NCBI GenBank assembly: GCA_041399155.1
Contig: JAWKTI010000001.1
Coordinates: 1,426,001-1,490,000, forward strand
Origin: Zavarzinella sp.
GTDB taxonomy: Bacteria; Planctomycetota; Planctomycetia; Gemmatales; Gemmataceae
Reading direction: 5' to 3'
Length of the DNA: 64,000 nucleotides
Numbering within the stretch: position 1 is the first letter of the stretch; the number at the start of each line of letters is the position of its first letter. Below are positions 34,762 through 43,363 of this stretch, piece by piece. Position numbers and translations under genes: made by a program. A model generated the notes under the pieces. It was given only the letters and a program-made list of their open reading frames with translations. It searched no databases and had not been told where the DNA came from.

Positions 34762-37432
34762 TTACTGAATCAAAGCAACCTGAACCCCACCCTGCATAAT
34801 CCGTTGCAAAGCTTCTCGGATCTTGTCAACACGCTGGTTATAGTCCCCAGTGATGATCTTGTAAGATTCGATCGAGGTATCAGTGCTGGAAGAGGTATTC
34901 CCCACAAACTGAACATCGAGCAAAAACTGCAGTGCGGAATCCTGGGTGTTTGCACCATTCGAATTGTTCCGCGTTGAAGGCTCAAAAAGTTCACCGAATG
35001 CCAAAGCATGCACTCGAGCTGGATTTCGGCTTGTCGAGAAGCCTGGCCCGGTACGCGGTAAACTTGCGAGTCCGTGAGTTGCCACTGGGGAAACTGACAG
35101 GCCAGGAATTGCTTCCACTTTCGTTTTGAGCAATAATCCACGCTAACGTAATCCCTTCATTAAGTGCATCCGGGTGGCCGTTACCTACACCAGATCCGTT
35201 ACTGATACTTGACCATTGATATCGACCAGTACTGCCAACCTGACTCAATGAACCATTGCAAGTCTGGTTTGCTACACCGTCTGTTTCCAGAATCACAATC
35301 TTTGTAGCACCATTCCGTCCAGTTGCAGATCCCACCCAGTTGAACTCGTTGTAGGCATTCATCAGCCCCATGGTTGGATTTGTCCCGCCATCTGCAAGTG
35401 GCACGTTCCCAGCATAATTAGCAGGATTGAAGCCACTTGGATTACTGCTTGATGGTGATGCAGTTCTGTAGGGCACCATTTCGGAACTGGTATTACCCAA
35501 ACTGTTCAGCAAGCTGTTGGGATAAAACAAAGCATTCTTCATTCGTGTGTAGTCTTTACCCATATCAACGCGAGCTGAGTTGTAGCTGTTGTGACTGGAA
35601 AAATAGATCAGCGATGCCAGATCGTTTGGATGGTTTAAACGAATATCTTCCAAAGCTGACTGAATCCCTGCTTTCAATTGCCAGGTCTGTGCTTCATACG
35701 TGGTTCCTGCAAACCAGTTGTAGCTGACCGTATTGCTGCTGACCGCCAGGAAGCCGAGCATCGAATAAGGGCCAAACCAGAAATGGCCAATCGGATGAAC
35801 AGGACAATCATCATAGCGCATGTACGGTGGTGGGTTGCCTGAGGTGCCGTACAAGCTTGATTTTGCTGTGATACGAGTAGATCCGAACGTGGTGCCACCG
35901 AAAGTATTATTGTTCGGATAACCAGTAAGAGTCTTCTTCATGTTATGACGACCAGCACCGATCACAAAGTCGATATATTCTTTCCAAAATCGTTCTGTGA
36001 GAGTTGCAGAACCACTGATGCGACCAGTATTCCAGTCGATTGGAAGCGTATCCGGTATTTCATCGTAATATCGAACACGCCCTGCACGTAGCGCTGGTGG
36101 CAGAACCTGTGGCCCTGACTTGATCCAGGCAAGGATATTGTCGTAGTCAGGCACATATCGCGGAGTAGAGCCGTTGTACTGAGCATAAAAGCGACCGGTA
36201 CTATCAAATAACGCTGTATTATCATCCAACACAGGACCTTTAGTGCTAGAGCTGGAGCTTCGAAAACGATAGAATCGTTTTCGCCAATCTTTATCTTCAC
36301 GCGGGTCGGGTGGCCACATGTAGAACGTTTTTCCGTAGTATGCCGGGCCCATGCTGTACCCTAAAAAGGTATTCGATTCGTTCAACCCATTTATCCCATC
36401 GTATCCAGTGCTTTCCCATGTCGCATTTCTAGTTCCGTTATTGACGGAGGAGATATTTAATAAATCAGCAACATGCTTCGCATAATTAGCTGCAGAGGGA
36501 TTGGTACTGGTACCACGATTATCCTGTGGCCAGCGATCTCCGACATACCCAGAGGCGTACTGACTGCTCCAAGTGTCCGGTGTGGGAGTACATACCGGTG
36601 TGTTGGAAATGTTAAAACCGCTGCCGGTTAGATCACCGTTATACACAAAAGCGTTGGCACCAGCTCCAATTGTGGTCATGAAGTTGTCAATCACTGGTGG
36701 GCCGTTGGTTGTTTCCACCGTGAGATTGTTAACTGCGTGCGTTTCACCACCACCATCAATGTATGCTGTCAGCCGTTGCAAAGGATTGACATTGGTTCCC
36801 GAAACCGGCTGATAGCGTATCCATGGACCAAAACGGGGATAACGGTCATCGGGATTCAATGCTCCCTGAACATCGCTGCTACCAGATGGGTAGTTGAATT
36901 CGCTGGAGAATCGCATCGAACCAGAGAAGTCCAGTACCACTGAAATATCGCGAGGTCGGTGCACCGCAGTTGCCTGGGCACCAATTGTCAACGAATTGAC
37001 CCCAAGGATCTTTCCGAAGAATGTTGGTTGCGCAGTAGTCAGCGAAACCTGCATTGCACCATATGCTTCATTGCTTGCTGGGGTGCTGCCGAATACTGCC
37101 TGAAAGCGATTGGCGGCGGTATCGTAGCGGTAAATCCCTACCTGGGTTGTGGTAACCTGTGCATTGGTGATCTGCGCATTGAGGATCGAATTCGAACGAG
37201 CTGCCTCGCGCGATTCAGCAGTAGCATTTGTTACATTATTTCCCGGCAAACCGTTGAGTGTTCTCGCACCTGCAAGCGCTGCAACATCCGCTGCGGACTG
37301 AGCCTGTGTTCGCGCGACCGCCATCATGCCGATATCAATGGCTAGGGCCATAAAGGCCATTAATGCCACGAGGCAGATCGCTACAAGTGGCAATACTGCA
37401 CCGCTTCTTCTTTTCACATCTATTCTTTTCAC
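34762..37432 (-). pseudogene. TadG-like pseudopilus protein with von Willebrand factor A domain, frameshifted near 3' end
   Basis: TadG-type proteins have one N-terminal membrane helix and a large exported domain and accompany Tad/Flp pili. The long frame (37432-34991) encodes SGAVLPLVAICLVALMAFMALAIDIG, then a VWA domain with the metal-site DFSGSM near residue 170 and TKIVILETDGVANQT. After about residue 770 it leaves the family frame and ends in a serine-rich tail. A second frame to 34762 carries the natural end (ARVHALAFGELFEP, IESYKIITGDYNQRVDKIREALQ, GGVQVALIQ). The switch lies between about 35130 and 35050, possibly at the C4 run near 35086; one extra base would account for it. Correct sequence would give about 890 residues. 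Confidence 0.75.
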
Positions 37433-37462
37433 AACTTATCCTCCCATGGACAAGAATCGAAA

Positions 37463-38005
37463 CTAGTTGGCTTCGCTGCTCATTAAAATGGTGACTCGGA
37501 ACGGGACAACCGTGTTCAAACCCAGTAACTGCGGGAACATCGGTCGGTAGTCCCCAGTAACCTGCACAGCAATTTTGTCCTGAAATGCGGTTTCATCCCA
37601 TGCTGGCTTGCCAGCAGGATCCAGATTTGGGGGATTTGCCGTCAAGTGAGCTGGAGTTACACCGAAGACATTCACTGTGTAGTTGTCGAGGCTGTTGTTT
37701 GCTCCACCCATACCAGTGCCGTAGTTCGTGCCATTAAACTGCCCAAAAGTCACGATATCACGGATGTTCTGCGTGGTAATCACATCTGGCTCACCTGGCA
37801 TCGTACCGCCCGATGTGTGGCACACCGCAAAGCGTGCTGCATCGCGACAGGCATTATTGGTCACATGATAAATGAACAAGAAGCGGGCATATTCAAAGAT
37901 GCCAAACAGCATCAACAATAACAATGGTGCCACCACTGCAAATTCAACTGCAACAGCACCTGAACGTGGGCGATTTAAATGAGATTTCTTTAATATTTTC
38001 ATCAT
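37463..38005 (-). CDS. TadE-like pilus assembly protein
   Basis: The 180-residue protein begins with a basic head and the TadE signature RSGAVAVEFAVVAPLLLLMLFGIFEYARF, an Glu5-like residue in a hydrophobic N-terminal segment (prepilin-like). The exported part is beta-rich (YTVNVFGVTPAHL, IAVQVTGDYRPMF). It overlaps the upstream TadE-like gene by four bases and precedes the TadG-like gene by 30 bases. TadE, TadF and TadG are pseudopilins or pilus-associated proteins. No secretion ATPase or Flp pilin gene is in the window, so the rest of the machine must lie elsewhere. Confidence 0.85.
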   Translation of the reverse strand: MMKILKKSHLNRPRSGAVAVEFAVVAPLLLLMLFGIFEYARFLFIYHVTNNACRDAARFAVCHTSGGTMPGEPDVITTQNIRDIVTFGQFNGTNYGTGMGGANNSLDNYTVNVFGVTPAHLTANPPNLDPAGKPAWDETAFQDKIAVQVTGDYRPMFPQLLGLNTVVPFRVTILMSSEAN

Positions 38006-38568
38006 GGACTCCAGCCAGGAAGTACAGTGTTAACAGTGAAGGGATCGTCCACCAGGCACTGCCACTGACATTCTGCAGTAAGCGTAGTGGGATTAATCAG
38101 TGTCAGAGTCGACCAACGGACATTGTCGTAGGGAATGGTGACACGCACACGGAACCGTTGGTTTTTCACACCTTTGTGAGGATCAACAGAGGCTCTCGGA
38201 TCGGGACCTGGTCCGACGGGGGCAGGGGCATAGGCATCGCCCTCAATGAACTGAAACTCGACAACCAATCCCGTGTGATCGGTAATACCAGAGCCGGTAA
38301 GATACGCACGAACTGTGTCGTTAATATTCGGCGTGCCGGTATTGAACTTGATTTCCGTATAGCTGCCAAAGGTATTGACAATTTGTGCCTGTGCACCCAG
38401 ACGTGCAGCTTCACGTGCAGCGTTATTCATGATTGTCTGCACATGGATAATTCTGCCGAATTCCCACAGACCGATAATCAGTAGGAGAAGCAGGGGTAAC
38501 ACAAAGGCAAATTCAACGGCAGCAGCAGCCCGTCGTCGATTTGTTCTGTTTGTTCGCCGCAAATACAT
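38002..38568 (-). CDS. TadE/TadF-like pilus assembly protein
   Basis: The 188-residue protein opens with a strongly basic head (RRTNRTNRRRAAAA) and the segment VEFAFVLPLLLLLIIGLWEFGRII, followed by TIMNNAAREAARLGA, a hallmark of TadE-family proteins. The exported part is about 130 residues with short strands and a proline-rich loop (APAPVGPGPDP). It is the first gene of the three-gene tad unit; the start codon of the next TadE gene overlaps its stop (ATGA). Confidence 0.85.
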   Translation of the reverse strand: MYLRRTNRTNRRRAAAAVEFAFVLPLLLLLIIGLWEFGRIIHVQTIMNNAAREAARLGAQAQIVNTFGSYTEIKFNTGTPNINDTVRAYLTGSGITDHTGLVVEFQFIEGDAYAPAPVGPGPDPRASVDPHKGVKNQRFRVRVTIPYDNVRWSTLTLINPTTLTAECQWQCLVDDPFTVNTVLPGWSP

Positions 38569-38744
38569 AATGGGTTTCTCTGTTCGAAAGTAAGTTCACC
38601 TGAATGAACGTATCTCTACGCAAGTTACTTAGAACAGATTTGGAGAAGTTACAAAGCTTGGAAGCAAAATTCAGAACATGTAACCTGGAAAAAATCAAAA
38701 AAAATGAATCGAAATCACTAAATTCGGTCAGAAAAATTAAATTT

Positions 38745-41201
38745 TCAGTTCAAGGGAAATTTTTTCAGCTGGGGGAGCAGGGCAGGTATCGTGGGTATTT
38801 TTCCATCGATTACTTTCAATTGAACGCCCATTGCGGGCGTGGGCTTATCCCCACCCAGGGCAGTGACAAAATAGGTAGGTGTCTGGTAGAAGCAATCAAA
38901 TTGATAGGTGCGGGAATCGGCCTTCCAAACAAACTGATATTCCCGCCCGGTTTTCAGGCCTTTGAAACGGGCAATAATTTCTAAGTCGTTTCCAGGTATG
39001 TACTTAATGATCAGCCGCTCTTTACTTTTCAGTGGGTACTGCCGCACCTGATTGGAAACAGAAGAAGTATCGATTTGCGACAGCACCAAATCCTCTTTTC
39101 CTGAATTGCTAGTGTGCAATATTGCGATATTGCCATCCAGACGGATTGATTCCGGGAGTAGGCGCTCTGGTACTTCCAGTCGAACTTCAGCAAATTCCAG
39201 AGTGAATTCGGGGCTATTTACGAAAGTTGTTGCCTCTTCCAGCAACAATGGTGCCTCGGGTTCCAGTAATCGCTGCAGCCACTTCATCACTTCACGCCAG
39301 GCTTCTGCATCTTCTGAGGTAAGGACTTTGGCGATTTTTGGCCAATCAGAAGGTATTTCTTTCCCACTGTTGGTGGCTGCCTGCCAAGAATTCAGTGCCA
39401 GTTTTCTGCCAGATTCAATTCCCTGGTTCAACCGAATCCGAATCGCTGCCCGCAATTGCTCCTGAAAAGCATCCGGGATCAGTTCCAGCCTCCAGGATTG
39501 GTGCTGGGGGAAGTTTTTTTGTAACAAATTGGTAACAACTTCAAAATCTTTGATCGGAAGTGCCCCCACATCTTTGGGGAAGGGGGAAGCAACTTTTGTA
39601 TGGTGCAGCACACCAAAACACCCCGCAATGAGGTGAACTTGCTCCAATTTCTGGCGGTTCGAATTCCATGCGGCACGCACTGGAACGATTTCGGTATATC
39701 GAATTACTCTTTCAAGGACTTCAGCTGGCAGAGCACTCGTGGGGACATTTTCTGCGGTTAGTTGAAGTTCCTGCCACTGTTTCAACCAGTTTTCAGATAG
39801 TTTTCCAGCTCGGTAAAGCAAAAATGCGGATTGGTTCTCCAGATTGACGTAAAAATCGTTGTATCGATAAGCTACAGCTTTAATTTCTTTGACTTCAGTA
39901 CGCCATCGAAAAAATCCTTGCACTTCTGGGGTCGCTTGCCAGTCCGGAAATTCTTCTGGCCCTTTAAGTGCGGCTAACTGTTCTTCAATGAAGGCCAGTT
40001 CTTTCAGACTCAATGCTTGCGAAGGTGGGGGAATTTTGGAAATTCCTTCAACGAAGCTTAAATATAATTCGGCTTCTTGTAAACGCGTACGAACAAATTC
40101 CTGTAATGAATCCGACAATTTAGGAAAGTCAGGATCAGAACGAATACCCGACAAATTGTGGAACAGCGAATGCAATCGATTTACTTCCAGCCGTTGAATT
40201 GGTGGTTTTGGTTCCCCACGTTGGATAGCCAGCACTCGAGATTCTAATGATTGCACAAGTGTTGTGTCGTCTGGGCGAAAACTACTCATCGTTACGGCGA
40301 GCAGAATTATGCCAGCAAAAAATGAAAGAATTGTGAGAAGAGTTGCTCTGAGGCGGAATTTAGCCCGGTCTCGTTGCTGTCGAAATTGATACGCATCCAG
40401 CACGGTGGCTCGAAAAGCCTGTGAGATCCCGTACGTCCCCGCTGGTTCGCCCGGAACCTGCAGGTGTTGAGGCAGGCGAATCGCTGTGGGATGAACGTGC
40501 AGCACAACTTTGCCAAAGCCGGGCAACCTGGTTGAATCGCTGAGAAAATCGTGAAAGCGTTTGGCGACTTCTTTGGTGAGATGCCAGACGGCATCCTCCC
40601 AACTGGTTCGATCAAGTTGCCCACCACCAACCAAATCACATTTGCTGAGAACCAGATGCACCGGAAAATCCGTAACGAATAATTCTTTTGCCCGGATTTC
40701 TTTCAGCATGTTCAGAAAATGCAGGAAAATCTGGATGTCGTTCTCAATGAATTCAAAATCACTTGAACCATCCAGTACCAGGATCATGGCATCTGCCCGC
40801 AGCACCGTATCCGCAAGATTGCCCACGCGTTGAGACTGTTTGATGCTCTGTGGACCTTTCAGTAGATCAAACGCTCTTCGGCCATCGCAGTCGTAAAGGA
40901 CTACCGAAATTCCATGCGTCGCGGGGTCACCGGCACGGACGAAATTCACGGGATATGAAATCAGCTCATCTTCAGTATGCCGGTGGATTTCAGCAAACAA
41001 TCGTCGTCGTAATTCCGTCAGCCCACTGGTCAGATCAACAATGTACCCTGCCATGGCTGGGTCGTGGACTTCTGAAGTGTATAAACTGGCACCAAGAAAA
41101 GTGGATTTGCCAGCTTCGGGCATACCGAATACGACGACACGCAGTGCTTCCGCATCGATGGCGACCGGCCGATAAGGAATTTCATCTTGATTTGGCAGCA
41201 C
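38745..41201 (-). CDS. Membrane-anchored P-loop GTPase-like protein at the end of a Tol-like operon
   Basis: The start is set by the ribosome site: GGAGG lies eight bases before a GTG at 41201, so the TTG 15 bases upstream (which overlaps the Shine-Dalgarno) is unlikely. The product has 818 residues. A GTPase-like domain (about 15-270) has the P-loop GMPEAGKST (26-34), switch-II-like YDCDGRRA (DxxG at 104-107) and SKCD (186-189) matching NKxD. One membrane helix spans about 286-306 (LLTILSFFAGIILLAVTM). About 500 residues of helical then beta-rich sequence follow outside, with no known domain. It closes the ybgC-tolQ-exbD-exbD operon (19-base gap). Cytoplasmic nucleotide binding may be coupled to the channel. 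Confidence 0.8.
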   Translation of the reverse strand: MLPNQDEIPYRPVAIDAEALRVVVFGMPEAGKSTFLGASLYTSEVHDPAMAGYIVDLTSGLTELRRRLFAEIHRHTEDELISYPVNFVRAGDPATHGISVVLYDCDGRRAFDLLKGPQSIKQSQRVGNLADTVLRADAMILVLDGSSDFEFIENDIQIFLHFLNMLKEIRAKELFVTDFPVHLVLSKCDLVGGGQLDRTSWEDAVWHLTKEVAKRFHDFLSDSTRLPGFGKVVLHVHPTAIRLPQHLQVPGEPAGTYGISQAFRATVLDAYQFRQQRDRAKFRLRATLLTILSFFAGIILLAVTMSSFRPDDTTLVQSLESRVLAIQRGEPKPPIQRLEVNRLHSLFHNLSGIRSDPDFPKLSDSLQEFVRTRLQEAELYLSFVEGISKIPPPSQALSLKELAFIEEQLAALKGPEEFPDWQATPEVQGFFRWRTEVKEIKAVAYRYNDFYVNLENQSAFLLYRAGKLSENWLKQWQELQLTAENVPTSALPAEVLERVIRYTEIVPVRAAWNSNRQKLEQVHLIAGCFGVLHHTKVASPFPKDVGALPIKDFEVVTNLLQKNFPQHQSWRLELIPDAFQEQLRAAIRIRLNQGIESGRKLALNSWQAATNSGKEIPSDWPKIAKVLTSEDAEAWREVMKWLQRLLEPEAPLLLEEATTFVNSPEFTLEFAEVRLEVPERLLPESIRLDGNIAILHTSNSGKEDLVLSQIDTSSVSNQVRQYPLKSKERLIIKYIPGNDLEIIARFKGLKTGREYQFVWKADSRTYQFDCFYQTPTYFVTALGGDKPTPAMGVQLKVIDGKIPTIPALLPQLKKFPLN

Positions 41202-41219
41202 CGACCTTTCCTCCAACAG

Positions 41220-41846
41220 TTACGGTCGCAGTTGATTTTGAACTGGTGGAAATTCTACTGTTAACTTCATTTCCTGAGCGAAACGAGACAAATCGAGCAC
41301 CACGGGATTTTCTCGCGAAGCGCTGTTGGCATACACATAAATAATCATTCTGGTGAGTGGATTTTTGGACTGATTTCTCGCAAGCACTTGTTGTTTCACC
41401 TGCTCAAGTGTTTGAGCAACCGGTAAGCCATCAACAACGTAGAACTTTCCATCTTGAGCATCGCCACCCAGTATGGTTACTTTCAATATTGGGGAGGTGC
41501 TGGTTGCTGGATTGATGATGGTAGTTTTGGCGGTTGCTGTGGAACTGCTTGCAGTATTTCCACCAGAATCGGTGTCATTGCCGCCCAGCAAACCCCCACC
41601 GGACCCACCAAAGCCAAACCCACCTTTGCCAAAAACAAACAACGCAACAATTAGCGCTAATAGAGCGCCTGAAAAAACCCTGATCCATGATCGTAGAAAT
41701 CGCGGGATTTTTTTGTTAAAAATGTAGCGATCACTCAGGATTGTCAGCAGCAACCCTAAAAAGTAACCTGCAATAAACCCGCCAACGATAGCAAGTAATC
41801 CGATCAGGACATTGGCAAAACCTTCGAACGCAATTGCAAAGAGCAT
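41220..41846 (-). CDS. Two-helix membrane protein with ExbD/TolR-like periplasmic domain
   Basis: The 208-residue protein starts at an ATG with AGGAGA seven bases upstream. Two membrane segments lie at about 2-38 (IGLLAIVGGFIAGYFLGLLLTIL) and 52-72 (VFSGALLALIVALFVFG). A Gly/Ser/Thr-rich flexible linker (about 73-112) leads to a C-terminal domain (ILKVTILGGDAQDGKFYVVDG, then TLEQVKQQVLARNQ, RMIIYVYANSASRENPV). This looks like the periplasmic fold of ExbD/TolR, with the strand-helix-strand order but two membrane helices instead of one. It sits 14 bases behind the ExbD-like gene. Function within the motor is inferred. Confidence 0.6.
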   Translation of the reverse strand: MLFAIAFEGFANVLIGLLAIVGGFIAGYFLGLLLTILSDRYIFNKKIPRFLRSWIRVFSGALLALIVALFVFGKGGFGFGGSGGGLLGGNDTDSGGNTASSSTATAKTTIINPATSTSPILKVTILGGDAQDGKFYVVDGLPVAQTLEQVKQQVLARNQSKNPLTRMIIYVYANSASRENPVVLDLSRFAQEMKLTVEFPPVQNQLRP

Positions 41847-41860
41847 GCGCGAATCTCCTG

Positions 41861-42394
41861 CTAGGGTTGTGGGGCACCAGGACGATCAAACTGATATTGT
41901 ACTCCATTGAACCAGCGGGCGTATGTATCTGCCTGACGTTGTTCTGGAAAACCCGACCGTTGTCGCGGGTACAAAATCAAAAAGAATGGTTCTTTACTGG
42001 GGGCACTGCGAGAATGTAAAGTAATGACATCTTCTGCTTCTGCCTGTGTGGTGATGTATTCCCGCTGATTGTTCTGTAGGTAATACAAGCGACCGTTTTC
42101 AGGATCGATTTCAAGCACTTTGACGTGCAGTCGTTCTGCTACATTTTTCTGTTCACGTAGCATGCGGGCTATTTTTTCATTCGCAGCCTGCAACCCAGCT
42201 TCTAACGACTTAATTTCCTGTTGGGCTGCACGCAATTTGAAGTCGATATCAACATTTTGTGATTCTTTACTCTTGCCTTTAATGTTGGGATCTTCCACAA
42301 AAGGCATCAACAGAAAGATACAGAACAGCAGAATCAGCACGTCGATTAACGGAACAAAAAAGCGAGTAACACTTCGTTTGGGACGTTCGATCAT
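41861..42394 (-). CDS. ExbD/TolR-like motor subunit
   Basis: The ATG at 42394 overlaps the stop of the TolQ-like gene (TAATG), giving 177 residues. One membrane segment follows a basic head (RSVTRFFVPLIDVLILLFCIFLLMPFV), with an Asp (LIDVLI) in the position of the proton-binding aspartate of ExbD/TolR. The exported part is a coiled coil (about 60-100, IKSLEAGLQAANEKIARMLREQ) and a small beta domain ending in QPGAPQP-like proline-rich tail. In characterised systems the Asp carries protons that rotate the stator. A longer reading frame upstream in the other direction is ignored. Confidence 0.75.
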   Translation of the reverse strand: MIERPKRSVTRFFVPLIDVLILLFCIFLLMPFVEDPNIKGKSKESQNVDIDFKLRAAQQEIKSLEAGLQAANEKIARMLREQKNVAERLHVKVLEIDPENGRLYYLQNNQREYITTQAEAEDVITLHSRSAPSKEPFFLILYPRQRSGFPEQRQADTYARWFNGVQYQFDRPGAPQP

Positions 42395-42927
42395 TACCGT
42401 TGATCCTCGCGGGGCAGGGGGGTACCAGCAAGAGAACGGATAATATCTCGCCCAATTTGAACAGTCCAGGTTGGCAGAATATTCATTAATGCCATAAATA
42501 ACCCACTTCCTGTTGCCGTAATTGCCGGTGCATAACGTCTGATGATTTCCCGTGGCATCGTATCTTCCGGTGTAGCACCCGGTGCACCAATCGAACTGAA
42601 TGTTTGCAGGATGGCAGCCACCGTTCCGATTAATCCCAGCAGTGGAAACCATTCGGCAGCACTGGCGAGGTGATTCAGCCAACGATCTGGCTTCTCATTA
42701 AAGTCGTCGATCTGCCACCGCAGGGCATGCCATGCCAGGTAAGTCTGTGCAGAAAAAAGTAGTGATCCTAACCCAAGGATGACCCAATCGATGGGCGAAT
42801 TTTTGATCCTTGCAAGATAATCCCGCATCGCTTCGCTAGGAATGGCAAAAAAGATCAGCAGGCCCAGAATGCCTGGTACCAGACAGAATAAGGTTGGTAA
42901 AAGATACGCAATACCTTGTTTTCGCAC
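42394..42927 (-). CDS. MotA/TolQ/ExbB-family proton channel
   Basis: The 177-residue protein starts with GTG after an AGAGGGA ribosome site. It has four membrane segments: about 8-28, 45-68 (WVILGLGSLLFSAQTYLAWHA), 92-112 (WFPLLGLIGTVAAILQTF) and 130-150 (AITATGSGLFMALMNILPTW). The motif LLGLIGTVAAILQTF with the later ITATGSGLFMAL is the TolQ/ExbB signature of the proton path. TolQ-type channels are usually 200-240 residues; this one is shorter and lacks much of the cytoplasmic loop. It starts 22 bases after ybgC and overlaps the ExbD-like gene. Confidence 0.8.
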   Translation of the reverse strand: MRKQGIAYLLPTLFCLVPGILGLLIFFAIPSEAMRDYLARIKNSPIDWVILGLGSLLFSAQTYLAWHALRWQIDDFNEKPDRWLNHLASAAEWFPLLGLIGTVAAILQTFSSIGAPGATPEDTMPREIIRRYAPAITATGSGLFMALMNILPTWTVQIGRDIIRSLAGTPLPREDQR

Positions 42928-42949
42928 AATCGTCCCTCTGTTGAGAATT

Positions 42950-43363
42950 TCAACTGCTACCAGCCGATTGCTTCAAATCTAAAAACCAGTCAGGCAGTGC
43001 CTGTAGTTTGCCTTCACGATTAACACAGGCAAGAGTTGTCTCGCCTGTCGCAATACGTTCTGTGCCTCTAGTCACTTCATAAATGTGCTCGATTCGCACG
43101 GGTGTAATTCGTTTGACACTGGTGCGAATAACAAGCACATCATCATAATGTGCAGGGCGTAGGTATTTTACCTCTGCTTTGGTGATGACCAGCAGATACC
43201 CTTCGTCTTCCATTTTTCGGTAAGTTGAACCATTTGAACGCAATAAATCGGTGCGAGCCTGTTCAAAATAAATCAGGTAATTGGCATGGTGGAGGAAACC
43301 CATGCGATCCGTTTCTGCATAACGAACTCGGATTTCGCAAATTCCGTGTTCCGGGCTACTCAT
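42950..43363 (-). CDS. ybgC: YbgC-type acyl-CoA thioesterase
   Basis: The 137-residue hot-dog protein has the 4-hydroxybenzoyl-CoA thioesterase pattern: RVRYAETDRMGFLHHANYLIYFEQART, where Asp (TDRMG) is the catalytic residue, and then TKAEVKYLRPAHYDD. YbgC/TolQ genes are neighbours in Tol-Pal clusters of proteobacteria, and here the order is the same. Its ATG overlaps the stop of the signal peptidase gene by four bases, so the lep genes and the motor genes are in one transcription unit. Cytoplasmic, acts on acyl-CoA or acyl carrier protein thioesters. Confidence 0.9.
   Translation of the reverse strand: MSSPEHGICEIRVRYAETDRMGFLHHANYLIYFEQARTDLLRSNGSTYRKMEDEGYLLVITKAEVKYLRPAHYDDVLVIRTSVKRITPVRIEHIYEVTRGTERIATGETTLACVNREGKLQALPDWFLDLKQSAGSS

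Noticed and set aside
38745..42927. Zorya defence system (ZorAB-like)
   Set aside because: Although a TolQ/ExbB and ExbD pair is present, there is no OmpA-like ZorB tail, no ZorC/ZorD helicase, and the ybgC neighbour points to a Tol origin.
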